From Paragonimus skrjabini miyazakii (lineage: Eukaryota; Platyhelminthes; Trematoda; Plagiorchiida; Troglotrematidae): DNA of 64,000 nt. Shown here piece by piece: positions 1 to 13,689 of the stretch. Numbering within the stretch: the stretch's first letter is position 1; the number at the start of each line of letters is the position of its first letter. The DNA lies in the NCBI GenBank assembly GCA_014338405.1, contig JTDE01002857.1, positions 23,411 to 87,410 on the forward strand, written 5' to 3'. The position numbers were made by a program, and so were the translations under genes. The notes under the pieces were generated by a model. It had not been told where the DNA came from. It did no database searches and was given only the letters and a program-made list of their open reading frames with translations.

Positions 1-3000
1 GATATATTCTGACCTAAGCAATCTGACTGATGTTTTTCTCCGTAGTTATCGCCAGCTGGAGGTTAACTGCGGACGTTAAGATTGAATGAGTTTCAGTGAT
101 GTGAATGCATTTTTTGTAAGGCTGAATTGTCCATCGACAGTAGTACATCAATGACTGACAATGTTCCTTCCTTATCGCACAACAGTTTGAAGAAACGAGT
201 TCCAGTTTATTAATTCAAAGGAAAACATGAACTCAACCACGTTTCTAAGGGAACCTATTTTTTAAAATTAAACGGGAAACATCACGATACTTACGTCTTG
301 AAATCAAATAATCGAGTTGGGAGTGACAGTAAGACGGTATTTCAGCTAGCAACCAGCGGCCTCTTGTCTTCCATTGCTCCTCCTCCTTAAGTGCACCTTC
401 TCTGCCGGTGCTGCAGCAATCCAAATGAGCAACATTTCTTTTAACGGACCCAAGCATTTTGTATGTGGACTATATACACCCTAATCCGGGAGATGATCAC
501 GATCAGCGGTAACCAACTTGCTAGCAGCTGCATTCCTTCGTTTATACCAAACTGTCACTTACCAGGCAATCAGCTTGAACGAGTTATTTGAGACGTATAT
601 AAAAAGTGTCCTAACTGCCTATGTCTGATCACTGTCAAAAGTAAATTAATAATATTGCTATATCCTCATTACAAAGTGTCCCCATTTTAAACTCATTTCT
701 GCCTACCGTTTGATGTCACCCGATGCCTGTTATTGATTTGTCGCTGTAGTTCGGAGTATTGTTGAGCTAGAATAATTTATGACTGTCTAATGCATGTTGT
801 CTTGCTTTCAACTGCAACTGGGTTGACTGTTTCTAACATGTGTTCAACTTGAGAATAGCTGTGTGGTTCGCTGAATGAAGTTTCATACCCTCTCAATCAC
901 TTGCGTAACCTAGGGTATTTGTGCATCCTATGCGTATATATTAATCAAACATCAATTTCGACTGAGGAATATGTTGATGTTCTCTAGAAATGGTCTGCTG
1001 GTATTAAACATATAACAGTACAAAGTAACATTTGTGATCGGGGCCAATAATCTCACACTGAAAAGGGTCAAATAACCATATTTGAACGTATGTGTTGAAG
1101 ATGGCGGATCACTGTGAAGAGAAAATAACCGTAATTGTTCTGTTCATTCCCATCGATAGCCCGTGATCAGGACTTCTCAGTTATGTGGAGGCAACTATCT
1201 TTACTGAACCAACGGATCACACATATCCCTATCCATTCATGAATTTACACTTTGACTCTTGTGTCAATCTCAGTAGCAATAACTTCACATCAAGAATGAT
1301 CGAATGCTCATGTGCAAAAGTCTAACTACAACCTTGTGTAAATGGTGTTCTGGTTGTTGGTTAGTTCTAATGCCAGCGAAACTTCAGTCTAATGTTTCCG
1401 CTCGAAGTCTACTCGCCAAATGACTTATGTGAATAGGAGTGCTGCGGCAAGGTGTAGACGGCAATCAGCTTGAATAGTCCGCATCCTCGAGCTTAGATCT
1501 TTAGTTATATTATTGCTGATATTCATAACGATTATGAAATTAATGTTGTTGATGACGACGATAATTACAACGATCATGCTGACAATGGTGATGGTGCTGG
1601 TAGGGGTTAATAATGACGTTACTGATTGTGATGGCAATGATAACTATAATGCTGCTGCTGTTTTTCTTAAATTTTCCGCAGCTGTGTGACTCTACCTGAG
1701 TTCGCCAGTTAAGACTATTCTTTTCAGCTGCCTTTACTCTCATGTTCAGCAATAGGGAGAATAACCCCGAAAAAGTTGAGTAATAAAATGTGAAATATCC
1801 ATTATATGGGTTTTTATCACCTCAGTTACCATGGTGTTCATATCGTAGATTTTTTTACAGTTGGCGGGCAACAATAGGCGAATGACTTATGTCTAAGAAT
1901 GAGAAATCAATGACGGTTACAATGTAATGGGGTGATTCCTACTAATCTTACGATTAGGACGGATATGGTAGTCTTATGAAATACATGTTACACGATATAC
2001 CACAAGAGTTTGCAGTCAGAATTGAGGAGATAATGACAGCTGGAACGGCAAAGTGCAAACTGTAACCCAAGTTTAATGTCTAGTTACAGCATACATAAAT
2101 ACACAGTGGAACTGAAGATAGTCAAACAACGTTATAAAGTGGGATGATCATTTGCTTCACAAACAGGGAATTAGGTTTTCCCGTCAATTTATCATAGCTT
2201 TTATGCATTTCAAAACGTGTCGTAATTCTGTATGATAAACCAGTTAGAATGTCACAGTTGCATCAAGTTTATGTTGGGCCTTTCTTAAAAGTTGCAAACA
2301 TTAACCTTACGTTTTGTCTTATTTACCGAATCGGTCGACGAGTTCCGAATGTGTTGACCAAATCATCTTTCCAGTCGCTTTTATGTTTGGCCTGTACGTC
2401 TGCTTCCGCATGTACTAATGAGACCCTTAATTATGCATAGTCTGTGGCCAATGTTTTTGAGGTTCTTTATGACCGTCTCTAAAGTCATCATTGTCTTATG
2501 AGCAACTACGAACGTACTTAGTGTGATATGTTTAACAAGGTGACCTTTTTCAGTTCGGAACTTAAAACTGATCATTCCTCATCGCTATCTAGCTACGATT
2601 GACAATTTTACATTCACTGACGAGTTAGGTTTTATTGCATGAATGTCGTTACTGCTGATAATAATATTGTTGATGGCAGTGAAACAGTTGTTCTGTTTGT
2701 GATAACAAAGTCTGCCCAAGATAAGTAAGAAACGGGCTACTTGCTCAAAAGCAGTTATGTTCGTAATATGACCACCTACCAGACAGAACTCAATAATACA
2801 AACTGCTAAAATATGTGTGTTGTTCTGTAGTCACTCATGCTTTATTTTTGACCTATTTTTCTGTGAACTTATCTAAATCGTTTCTTATCTTCTGTAACTT
2901 CAAAAATCCATAATCGATCAAATGTTTTGCTAATTTGATAGCCTGCTGCAGTGTTTGGCGTAAATGATTGTGTTACTTGGACAATGTGAACCATGTGTCA

Positions 3001-3318
3001 TTCAGGCAAATGAGCAGGTAAAACCTCTTTTCCTATTTCTAATATGTTACGAATGGATCAATAATAGCACATGACTGTTTCCACTGACCAATTTAGATAT
3101 CGGCCCGTTTAACGACATCAGTTTTACTAATAAAAGCCGAACAACTGGGCATATTTTGTTTGCGCCAGTTTGAAATAGGAAAGTGTCTTTCGGACTAGTT
3201 TTTTCATGCAATTGACTAAATATGCCGAACTCACTTGACACGCCCCTCTAGTCTGTATGGCATAAAACCTGCTTACAATAATGGTAGGTGAAAAGTGATT
3301 AAACATATCTTAATTTCA
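1..3318. other. Intergenic or intronic DNA without recognised gene
   Basis: All open frames here are short (up to about 70 codons), in both orientations, and none gives a recognisable domain. The stretch near 1500-1670 is rich in ATT/GAT/AAC-like trinucleotides on the plus strand, which produces low-complexity Ile/Asn/Val frames rather than a real protein. I see no RNA gene or mobile-element hallmark. Confidence 0.6.
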
Positions 3319-3525
3319 CTAATCATAACTAATAGGCAAAATGTCTTCTATTATAAACAATTCAGTCGGCATTATGTCCTGATTAAAGCCTAATGGTACA
3401 CAGTTCAATAAAACTTTGTTACGAGTTAAAGTACAAGATGCAACGACATTGTAGAAATGTTTAATTGCCCTCAAAATGTTTTGTAATTTCCTCTGCAACT
3501 GCAGAAGCTTTTGAGTGTTTTCATT
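3319..3525 (-). CDS. Candidate terminal exon, unknown protein
   Basis: On the minus strand a frame of 68 codons runs to a TAG stop at 3319. It begins directly after a plausible 3' splice site (CCTATTCCAGTACAG) at 3526-3540, with the codon boundary exactly at the AG. The peptide starts NENTQKLLQLQRKLQNILR, a Leu/Gln-rich amphipathic stretch that could be helical, and ends IEDILPISYD. I recognise no family. No AATAAA is seen just downstream, so a chance frame remains quite possible. The call rests only on splice-site context and composition. Confidence 0.23.
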   Translation of the reverse strand, partial: NENTQKLLQLQRKLQNILRAIKHFYNVVASCTLTRNKVLLNCVPLGFNQDIMPTELFIIEDILPISYD

Positions 3526-6500
3526 CTGTACTGGAATAGGCAACTCCGTTCAACCACGTAACGCAATATTGTTTTTCAAGGTCACTACTCCAGCTTGTTA
3601 GAAATTCTCATTTGCAAAGTTGAGCATATAAATTGGAGACATCATAGCAACTAGATGCTACAAGACCCATCGGCCAGCCTGCCCAAATCAGCATACCAAT
3701 AGTTGAATGTGGTGTGGCGTTTATAAAGCCAACTCATCCCAGGCTGAATTACCTACAACTTGAGAAAATTTTCAACAAATTGGAATCATAATAAGTTAAG
3801 CCAAAATGCGTCCTCTCCATTAATTCGGCTAGGTATACCAGTTGCAGACGTGGCCAAAAATGTGGAAAAATCTGTCACTTTACAACCAAGAATCTGATCG
3901 GTTTGAGCTCACTTCTCCTGCTGAAAGAGCTACATGAAAGAGCCATTTCATCTGCCCAGGGTATTTTGCATGCTACAGCTACAAGTACACGGTTTTTTAC
4001 TTCGTTATATTCATGTCCTAATTTTTAAACTATTATATACACGCAAACAAACATTTGATCAGCAGGACTTAGCTTGCTGTGGACTTTCAGACGCTAATGT
4101 CAACTTTTGAAATAACCATACACTGTTACCATTCAGGCATTTTGAATGACCCACAAGTTTTCTCCTCAATTTTACGAAACAGTGGTCCGAACACTCTAAA
4201 TCAATATGAAGTGGTAGGGGAGGTCCTACCATGCACTTTATGAAACTTAGTTCTTTAACGGACTCCCCACGAAAATGAGCCAGCGTCAAGTGCTCGTAAA
4301 TTAAGGAGATAATTTCTTGCATTATCTTCTTGCAATGAACAAGCCTCAAAAGTTCAGATACCACGTTGCTGTTATGGCCTTATGGGATGAGGCCCAAGCA
4401 ATTATGATTCAAAACTGACGGTAATATACAATTCTGTAACTATTTTAATGAGTACAGAAAATGGATGAGCGAAGCCAGTGCTATTATACACTAATGGTAG
4501 GTACTGTTAAGCTTACAGGACGGAGTATCACAGTTCAATTGAAAGTGATGATCAGTTAACTATAAATACTGATGGAAGGTTTTATTTAAAAACCAATCAT
4601 ATGTGACCAAAGCATTCTTACTCAAACAGACTCTAATATCACCCCCATTCGAGCTTGACAGTAGGGTATATCCTTCCTACGACCAGAATTTCAACTTTAA
4701 CGCGGGGTGAATTGAATAAACCATGTTGACCATTACTGTTGTGACCCTGCATTACTTACTTCATTTTATTATTGGTTCGATGAAGATGTTCATTAAAGTG
4801 GAACTGATGTAGATAAGTTAGCTATTTTGACTGCTTTTACACCCACTTCAGAAGTCGAGCTCTTTCTAGCTTGTGTAAAGGATAATATTGTCCAAAGAAA
4901 TTCATGTACTTACCAGATGTTAGAACTGTGTACTACTTTAATTTTTCCTTGCAGCGCATTTAAGAAGCTGAACCGCTAACCATTATTCTTCATCAAGGAC
5001 GTTCTGATTCATTTTCGTCACTATTATGTTGAGAACGTACATGCTTCGAACATGAATGTGGCTTTCTAACACTCCAGCTTCATCCATATTAGTCGTAATA
5101 ATCGTAATATATTTGTCGTAAGTTTTTAATGCGTCCCAAAACTGTAAAAATGTATCGGTAGGGTTCACTTTATACAAGGTAATAAACCTGTCCAACATGA
5201 ACGGGGTGCATCAGTCACAGCAAAGGTTAATCTTTTATAAATTTTGGAACTTATGGTTGCAGAGATGATTTCCGTTTAAGATTTACGCTTTCATTTGAAC
5301 CCAATTAACGGTATTTTCCAAGTAGAGTTGATTCCTTGGCTAAAAATTGAATCGTGTGCATTTGCTTTTGTGATCAGTAAGTTCGAGAACTTCAGAAGTT
5401 GCTATAGCTTCTGTGAAGTTGAGAATGAAAGGCATTTACCGTAAGAATGTTACTTTTAAAGACTTCTTGCGTAACACAACTGAATTTCTTTCAGACCTAC
5501 ATCAAGGTCATGTTGGCATGCAGAAGGAACAGTTAAGTGAAAACCATTGTGGAGGATTAAACATGATTTTGTCATACCGAAATAGGTCAGACGGTTAGAC
5601 GGTCGGAGGACCTGACTTGGTTTCGTGAAGGTATATGTGCCGCTTACGCCTGAAGTCATCAAATGATGACAATTTTGGTGCAGATTTTGCTAAGGTGTTC
5701 TAGCTTGGGCGCACTCTGCCGTTGACTGTGAATGACCGGAAAGCTAAACTTGAACTAGGAATCATTTAGGTGATGCTTTTCAATAGGCATAGAGTAACCT
5801 CATACTGCCAAATTTTGTTGACAAAATATTGTTCAAGCTGTGCAAACTTTGGTAGCACAGGAAGAATTGATCATGATTGAGCAACCTATCCGGAATTATA
5901 GTGCACGTTGTTGCCAATCACTTCAGAGAATTTCGATATTTTTTCTCCTAAGGACACCATTTATATACGATTGGACAGCATGGTCTAATAAGTGAATGTT
6001 CCAAAAATTTGTAGACTGTCCAAGGACTTTCACGATGAAATACGTCAAACAGTCGAATGGGCAAAGCAAGTACTGCACTGTACATCTTGACAAGTGATAT
6101 GAAATTTGGAGTTGAAGTATGACCATCCGAAATGATTATTCACTGGAGACGTCCACTTGCAGTACTTCGACAGAGTTGTCTGTATGCCTTAAGAGCAAAC
6201 TACAATATATTGAGTTGAATTATGCATCAGCGGCTGTTTGTCGTTCAACGGCGCAAAACGTTAAATATTTTTGCAGTTACCTCCTTTCTGTTATGCTGTC
6301 CCCGTATGCGCTAAATGTGCTCATAATTCAGCTGTGGTGGGGGATTGACAAACTAAAGATAATCAACAGCAGCGGTTTTCCTAGAAAACACTTTTATTCC
6401 TAATCTGACGCTTAATAAGTGACAATACTATTTACACCTCATTCCACATTGAAAATAAAAGTTGAATTCAAATGACTTGTAAGTGTCCAACGTAACAGCT

Positions 6501-8846
6501 TTGTATTGCGCACAAAGCCATCTCTCCCGGGCTAACCGACAAGGGAAGGTCCGTAGACTAAGTCTTCGTACAATAATGAATATCTCAGCGAAAACCGTAT
6601 TTATTCTGGTGTCAAACAAATACAATACGCGAGTTAACACAACGGCAGATTGCAATTTGAAGCACTCAGTGTATGATCAATTGAAGAATCAATAGAGGAA
6701 CAGTTATTAGCCGAGCGTTTGTTTGGTGATGTGACTGCGGTGGGTAAGAATAAGACGTAAAGAGAATTAGAAGACAACAAGAGAGAATGTAAACACAAAA
6801 ATACGTGCGGTTGCGGGGTATTTAGAAGTGCTGACTGACAGAATTAAATCATATGGAAGGCGCCTAAACAACTGGAAGTCAATAAGTGCCCTCCACAGGC
6901 AACATTGAGAAGGGCAGAGGCAAAAAATAAAGCGAACTATACGAAACTCTAAAACTTTGTCAACTGTTTACAATGTTCTCAGTAAAAGATGCATATTTCC
7001 CTTACGTTGAGGAAGCGCTTACTTTTTATGAGTATTGAGCACAAACTCTTAAACAGATTGAATGTTATTTTGTGAAGTGTCTGTAAACACTTCAGTTGTT
7101 TTTGTGTGAAAATTTGAGTTCACATGCACCATCCGAACAAGTTAATCAGAAAGAAAAGAAAACAAATAACGTTATGAAGTGACTTCACACACTATGATCC
7201 ATTGCAATCGTGTAGCTGACTCAGAACCAACCGTGACTGTTGAAACATATGAACTGAAAGCCTGCACAGCAATGCAGATCGTGAGTGATACGCAAAAGTA
7301 ATTTTGGCCAAAAGGTGAACTCCAACGCCGACTACCACTTATTGTATCTATACGTTTTCTTACAACTATGAAAACATTCATACGTAAAGAATGCTTGCAA
7401 CCCGGACAACGACGTATGTAAATTAAAGTGGTACAGTCGTCAACTAGTGTATCGTCCAGTGAGAAGTGTTCGACGAACATGAAGTACCACATCAAAATAA
7501 GAAACGTATCGTTTGCTCGTCGTATATTTAGCGAAAAATTATTGATTACCGTTTTGAATGCCAAAGGTTACAATTTTATGAGGTAACCGGCGTTATGCAA
7601 ATCATAAAATGAACCACCACATTTTGTTTGCCAGGGTTCAGTTACACGTTTCACTCACAACATCGATCGATCTGCACTATCTCAAGTTTACTAGTGTACT
7701 GTGGTATTATGGATTGATGGCACAATGTGGAGCGAGTGTATATCTTGGTATATATATTTTTGAATATCCTAATTTCATTGGATTATTTGTAACCGGTGAG
7801 AGGTTTTTGAGGGGAAGTTTGTTTCAGTTAAATGACTTGATATTCGTTTTTTATTTTGAGCTGAATAAAAATTTATTAAGAATGCTATTAATAGACGAAT
7901 GTCTTGATTGTGCTCGTCTAAACATCAAACTTGAATTAATATTTATCATTTGAAACAATTAATTCATTTCATAAATTTGAACACAGGTGCAAGAAGATAG
8001 TCACTGGTCGATAATAACATTTTGTATTGCCTCTTCAGTGCCAAGAAACAGTAACCAGAAATACATATATATACAACAGTACAGAAAACGATGTAAAACT
8101 GTTTGATTCATGAGAATCTAAGGCTTACAAATAAGCATTTTTGTCTACATTATGTTGACTTGAGATGACAAACCACGACTGTCTATGTCGACCAACCCGA
8201 AAGCATCCGACACTAGTGTATGTTTTTCTCAGTAGAACATCTCAGCTGCATACACTTATCATTGTTTCGATCATACGCCGATTTCTAGCACAGGCTTTTG
8301 TGAAAGGAATATGTCGATCACAATATGGTTGATCGCAACCCGCACAAACCAACATATCACAGCAAAATCTCCAAACAAATGGTTGTTAGCTCGGTTGGAT
8401 TACCTTGGAATGATTTGGTAGCTGTCAAAATAAAATGATAAAACCACTGTAACATGCTATGGAATGTTGTTAAGTATAAACCCATTTGATTCTTACAGTG
8501 ATCTGTCGCATAACGTGTGATGTAGTTGCATAAAATTTATGCAACTAAACATACTCTTATGAAAAAAGTACAAACGCAGATTTGAGTGCTAGTCAAAACG
8601 ACTGAAATTCCGCTTTCATAGAAAACTGCATTAAGATACAACTGAAGTTCATTTAAGCAAATATGCAGGGGGTCAATAGATTCAACCATCTGATAAGTTT
8701 CATCAAGTATTTTTACTTTGCAGTCATAAACTGGCTACTCTATGACACTTTTTATTACGGAACTCACCAGCAGCCATACAAAAATTTGGTTTGTAGCTAA
8801 TTTTGAAAGTTAACAAAATATACAAATTTTTCGTGACGTTGTTAAC
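3526..8846. other. Unassigned DNA
   Basis: No recognisable coding, RNA or mobile-element signal was found. Frames of 70-130 codons occur on both strands (for example 4059-4364 and 7172-7564 minus, 7609-7953 plus), but they carry no domain I recognise and no supporting splice context. In AT-rich DNA such lengths are expected by chance. Confidence 0.55.
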
Positions 8847-8932
8847 CTGTTTTGTATTCACCATCTCTTTCAGCAGAACTATCCGAAGAAGCAGTAGATC
8901 TTGCCAGAATTCCATTGGATTTTCTTTTTCCA
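8847..8932 (-). CDS. Candidate small internal exon, Ser/Lys-rich
   Basis: On the minus strand an 86-base stretch lies between a possible acceptor (CTCCAGTTATAG) and a possible donor (ACAG followed by GTTAAC). One frame is open throughout and reads as a hydrophilic Ser/Ala/Lys segment containing GKRKSNG and STASSDSSAERDGEYK. One base is left over at each end, so the exon would split codons at both junctions. No family is recognised and the donor is only moderate. It may be a chance open frame. No other piece of such a gene could be linked to it. Confidence 0.2.
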
Positions 8933-10569
8933 CTATAACTGGAGTAGCAAATTATGAAAAAAAAACCAAGTAAGTGTTTTTAAAACACGAACGATTCGTA
9001 CTTTTTGAAAAAGCTGTGTAACCTTTTTTGACTACAAAACAAATCATGTATAGGCATGTGTATAGCTTTTCTTTTATTTTGCGCATATGCTAACTCCCGA
9101 CGTGTGTGTAAAGTGTGTGTAACACGTCCTACCGGCTAACAAATTCGTCTTTATTGCTGTTTCATCATCATCAATTGCTCCCACACATAGAAACGATTAG
9201 ATGACGCTGTATGATGAAGCTAACACAATGAAATTGACCGAATAGTGTTTGTCTCGATTACCAGCAGGTTCCTGGACTTTCAGCGTCTTCATAATTAGTC
9301 TTTGAACCATCAGTTATTCAAAAACAAATTACAAGTCTCCAAACTGAATGTAACCTGGCGAACAGTGTCCGATGTGGCCTAGCCTAGAGCTGGTTGAAAC
9401 ATACCAGTTTTCTGATTCGCACGACCGACAAAAATGTAACATGATTCGACTGCTTTTTGGTCTATCTACAGAATAAACGTAGTTCACAGCATTCTTTCAA
9501 GACAGGTCTAAGATCGCCTTTTATTTATCTAAGGGCTATCACAATCTGTGTGATGTTGACCTCGAATTGACTACAAAGCAAATAGTGCAAACAGTGGATG
9601 GCCACTAAGATGTAGGCAACTCAGTAAACCTTAGTGCATAAGCTAACACACAAGTTTAAATTTACTTCAATTGACATCCGTATTATGTAGAAGTACTTAC
9701 GTGAATAAGTTTTGTCCAATTTTATCTGTGGTGTTATCTTTACACCTTTAACATCATTAATTGTCCAGTCAGAACCTGAATATCAGTTCATACGACAAAC
9801 TTATGCGATTAGCTTTCCTACCATAAGTATGCAACTGATTCTAGGCGATTATTGCAACTTACCTAAGGTCCTTTCTGTTAATTTCTTGTGTTGATTTCCA
9901 AAATGCATAATTCCGATTGGTATGCTTGTTACCAAGGTTTTCGCATTCAACGCTTAAACATATGTACGAATGACTTTGTCTCGCTTGGTGATGAAATGTT
10001 TACAGCCTACATGCTGAGCTCGGCAAACATCCAAACGTCTAACCAAAGTTCCTTTGTTTTCTGAAAAAGGAAAAAACGAATACTATACATGATGGATTTG
10101 ATAATTTGGATTCCGTTGGATGTATATTTTTTCCCAACGTGATCGACATGCTTTCAAGTACAGATTAATTTTGTTTATTTTATTTTTCAAGAAAACATGT
10201 TTTGGAGCTAGACACATAGATTACCTTATGAAAGATGAAGTTAGTTCGAAAGAGTATGCGAAAAAGTGTATCCTATAAAATTACTTTTAACCATAATGTT
10301 TCCGATTATGCTCCATCAGTAAACAGTAAATGAAATTAAGTGAACCAAACAAGACAGATGGCTACCAAATAAAAACTGAGTATTTTCTTTGTGTATCATT
10401 GATATGCAAACTAGAAGATCACTGAAACTTAGGCAACAACTTTATGTAAACATTTGACCGAAAATGACTATTTTGTTACGAAAGGCACTATATCATAGAA
10501 AGTAAAACTATGAGTGTACCACAGGAAACGAAGTTTTAGATTGAATTTTCGAGATTAGGGAGGTTAAGA
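8933..10569. other. Unassigned DNA
   Basis: No gene recognised. The segment immediately beyond the PLE remnant, about 10300-10560, shows no GIY-YIG endonuclease in any minus-strand frame, so that element ends here by truncation. Confidence 0.55.
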
Positions 10570-12293
10570 AAGTAGTTCTTGATGGCGGGCGGTTTGTGGT
10601 TTCAAAACCGAGAACTACTTTAACCGTGTAAAGAAATGCCTAACAAAGAAAACTAACCGACTTTTCAAGAGCAGAAAAAGTCGTCGCCTTGAAAGGAAGT
10701 CGGATGAATACAGCTTCCGGTTCAACTAAATAAACCGGTTGGCTTGTGACTTGTGGTTTACTGAATCGTCTTATATACCATCGTTGGTAGCCAATTGCTT
10801 TTATTGTCTTCAAGATGATGGTAATTTTCATCGATTGTATCACCTGTTAAAAGTTTCCCGGCTGGATCGAATAAGGTGCTTACAAAACACCGTTTGCGTA
10901 GAACTGGAACAAAACTATCTTATCGCAAGTACTACTTTGTCCTGATAGAATTTCGGTAGACCGACCGTCTTACGGTGCGTCAGCTTTGCGCTAGATTAAC
11001 ACACCCAAAAACGGCGGAGGATGATCGTCTTCTAACTGCATCATAAGTGGTAGGTTTGCGTGACTACAGTCCATTTCGTTCATTAACGTATCCGCCTGTT
11101 TTTACTGTCGGTGATCACGATAATATCGTCCGTATACCTGCGATAAGTGATGCTCGCTGCGATATGCTGATCTGCTTTGCTTTCTTTATGGACGAGAACC
11201 GGAATTAGAGGACTTTCCATCGATCTGTGTGAAACTTCTTCCTTGAAATTGAAACTGAATATCCGTTTTGCACCGATATGATAGACGTTCCATTTTATAC
11301 GGCAGGACACGATTCAGTATTCTGTTAGAGCCTACATAATCACATAGAAACGACACGGTTTTATTCAAGGGTAAGCTAGTGAATTCGGTTTCAATAAATA
11401 GCGAGGCCATCAGTTTTACGCTAATGTTAACTTTCGATAACACGTCAACCAGTTCGAAATTGTCTTTCAAAACATATCTTGATAGCGATCTATAGAATGG
11501 TTCTGACATTCTAACGGGCCATTTCGCTAGTTTGTGCTGAGGTAAATTACACATCGACAAAATTGGCTTGAGTGGAATATCCGGTTTGTTAATTGTTGGT
11601 AGGCCATAAAGTTGAAACGTTGGAGAACCAAACGGTTTAAGAAATTTAAAGGTATTCTCATTAATCAGGTTAAATTTAAGTAGCACTTTTAAGATTGCCG
11701 TTTTTCGTTTCGCCAGTACTGTTGGTTCATCAATTTTGTCTTCCTCTCTGAATTTTATGGGGTCTTTCAGAGTCGGTTCCATCCGTCTTTTATACTCATC
11801 GTAGTTTACGCGGACAATCCATAACCCTTTCCCGGTTACCATATCAACAGATTTTTGTTTGATTTCACTTCATTAAGCTGCTGGACGTGTTTAGCAGGCA
11901 ATATCCCGCTTTGTCTAATTGGGGTAACTCTGAAGTGGTACTCGAGATCGACCAGTTTTGCTTTCAACCGCTGCTCATTCCCTAATGAAGTACACCGTAA
12001 ACATGAAAATAAATCAAAAACGTTTCAAATTCTGTTCGGGTTGCAATTGCATTGGTCTCTTTTGGGTATGTACAAGATTTGGAACCAAGTTAAATGGCTT
12101 CTAGTTGTAGTCTATTAAGTTCAACAGATAACATGTTGATAACACATTTCGAAGGGTCAGACGGAAATTTTTGATCGGAGACATCGCGTGGCGATGAGTT
12201 ATTAAACTTTTCTTGTCTTAACCGATTTGTCTCCCGCACGTTGTTATTGCAGAAGATCGTGAATTTGATACGACTTAGTTCATTAACTACCAT
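10570..12293 (-). mobile_element. Penelope-like element remnant (PLE-1)
   Basis: A minus-strand PLE remnant whose domains occur in the expected order once reading frames are changed. The N-terminal region lies at about 12090-12293 (NRLRQEKFN, KCVINMLSVELN). A piece just before the RT (about 11835-11870) reads LNEVKSNKNLLI. RT fingers and palm lie at 11186-11842 (YGLPTINKPDIPLKPILS, HKLAKWPV), and the catalytic motif YTDD at 11125-11136. RT thumb pieces follow to about 10740 (LEDDHPPPFLGVL, SVYRN, DSFVPVL). A linker at 10640-10735 contains FIRLPFKATTFSALEK. The GIY-YIG endonuclease that PLEs carry is missing. Stops and frameshifts separate the pieces, so the copy is dead. The linker style resembles the family of the fragment at 54416-54958. 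Confidence 0.88.
11083..11842 (-). pseudogene. PLE reverse transcriptase, frameshifted
   Basis: This is the best preserved part of PLE-1, in two overlapping frames. The first (11842 to 11186) begins with KGLWIVRVNYDEYKRRME, carries the fingers motif YGLPTINKPDIPLKP and reaches FTQIDG, where PLE RTs normally continue into a G-x-A-M-G-S-P-type motif. A small deletion there changes frame. The second frame (11310 to 11083) resumes with MESPLIPVL and reads through YRRYTDDIIVITDS, which contains the two catalytic aspartates. In the family this enzyme copies element RNA at the target site. Here the product would stop before the catalytic aspartates. The first ATG is arbitrary, because homologous residues continue upstream in another frame. 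Confidence 0.87.
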
Positions 12294-13689
12294 CTTATCT
12301 CATCTGATGAGATTTGGCATCATCGTATTGGAAGAACCGGCGATTCTTTCGGGTGTTCAATTCAACTCTGGAGACCGAATTCAACTTGACTTGCGAGGTA
12401 CTAGTTTATAGGCACATAAATCAGTGGTCACAATTTTGTTGAATCATCGGTGCGCTTTGCATCTTATAGTGACGCATACCAATGCCAATTAGGTAGCCCG
12501 TCCGTAAGAGCCAATCCCGGTCATTTGAACCGTTCAGAATACGGTTATCAGGTCATTGATACTGTCACTAAGGTGAGGGCTAGGTATGTGAATGCTAAGT
12601 CATGTCGCCGAGGCCTATTGAAGTTGATACGGACGTAGTCTCCTGGGTAAACATAACAAAGATAGCTGTCTAAGTTCGGTGCTGTATCAGCCTACTATGT
12701 CATTCTATCACCGCGTCCATATCTCAAAGTTGCGAAGCGCTTTTGCAATATATGTACACATTCAGTTTCTCTTTGCAACAAGTAAATCTGTGGGTGTTTA
12801 TAAACATTCCCACACACTGGATGCAGAAGATGACCGCAACTGCTTTCATTTGGCTCCGGGTTATATCCCAAATTACCCTGGCCTTTTCTGTCACGGCTTG
12901 CTACATTCACCCCGGAAATTGCACATTTAGCCCCGGTAAAGTTATGCGAATTACAACAGTGAAAATAAAAGTAAAAACCAAGGTTTTGAATGTCACTTAG
13001 ACAAGATAACAAAGATTTTCACATTTTTTCGTATTCATTGAACCCCAACTAAGTAGCTTTAAGTTTTGGTAAACTTTCGACCAATTAAAGACTCACGGGT
13101 TACTAACTTACAATAGCCTACGTGTGGATCTTGCTAAAGGATTGTATAAACTTTTATGTTAATCCCTAACTGGAGCTGACCACCATTCTCGCGTGCATAG
13201 TGTTTGCTGTTTCGGGTTAAACATTACATACAGTTTCTTGGAACCAGAACTAATTCAGAGCACTTACAACAAACGAGACAATTTGGACGTGTTGATAAAG
13301 TTCTAACCGAGGTAGTGACAGTAATAAATGCTTTCGAACGAATCGAATAGAAAGTATATTTTCTGCAAGGTGACAAAAACTAATTTCGAAGTGTCTCACC
13401 TTTCGGAAGTAGACACAATTCGACTATGTTAATAGGTTTATGAGTTCGTGTGTCGTTACGGGTGAGAAGAACATTTTCGTTTGTGTGTTCCTGGCTCTGT
13501 GCTGATCGGTGAAAAATAGTTGGACGGTTTTTAGGTGTGGATAAAAAAATGAATCAAACTAAACACAGTGTAAATTCACTGAAGCTGCAAACATTCCACC
13601 AACCAACACTGAAACACAATGAAGAAATATTCACTCAGACAAATGTAGTTAATGCCTTGTAGAACTAGGCTAGCATAACGTAAGCCAAC
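12294..13689. other. Unassigned DNA
   Basis: Both strands contain 60-105-codon frames around 12450-13012 that overlap one another. None has a recognisable domain. They are treated as chance frames. Confidence 0.55.

Noticed and set aside
1425..1752. Ile/Asn/His-rich minus-strand frames
   Set aside because: Produced by a low-complexity trinucleotide-rich stretch; not protein-like.
7172..7564. 130-codon minus-strand frame
   Set aside because: Composition unremarkable, no domain, and length compatible with chance.
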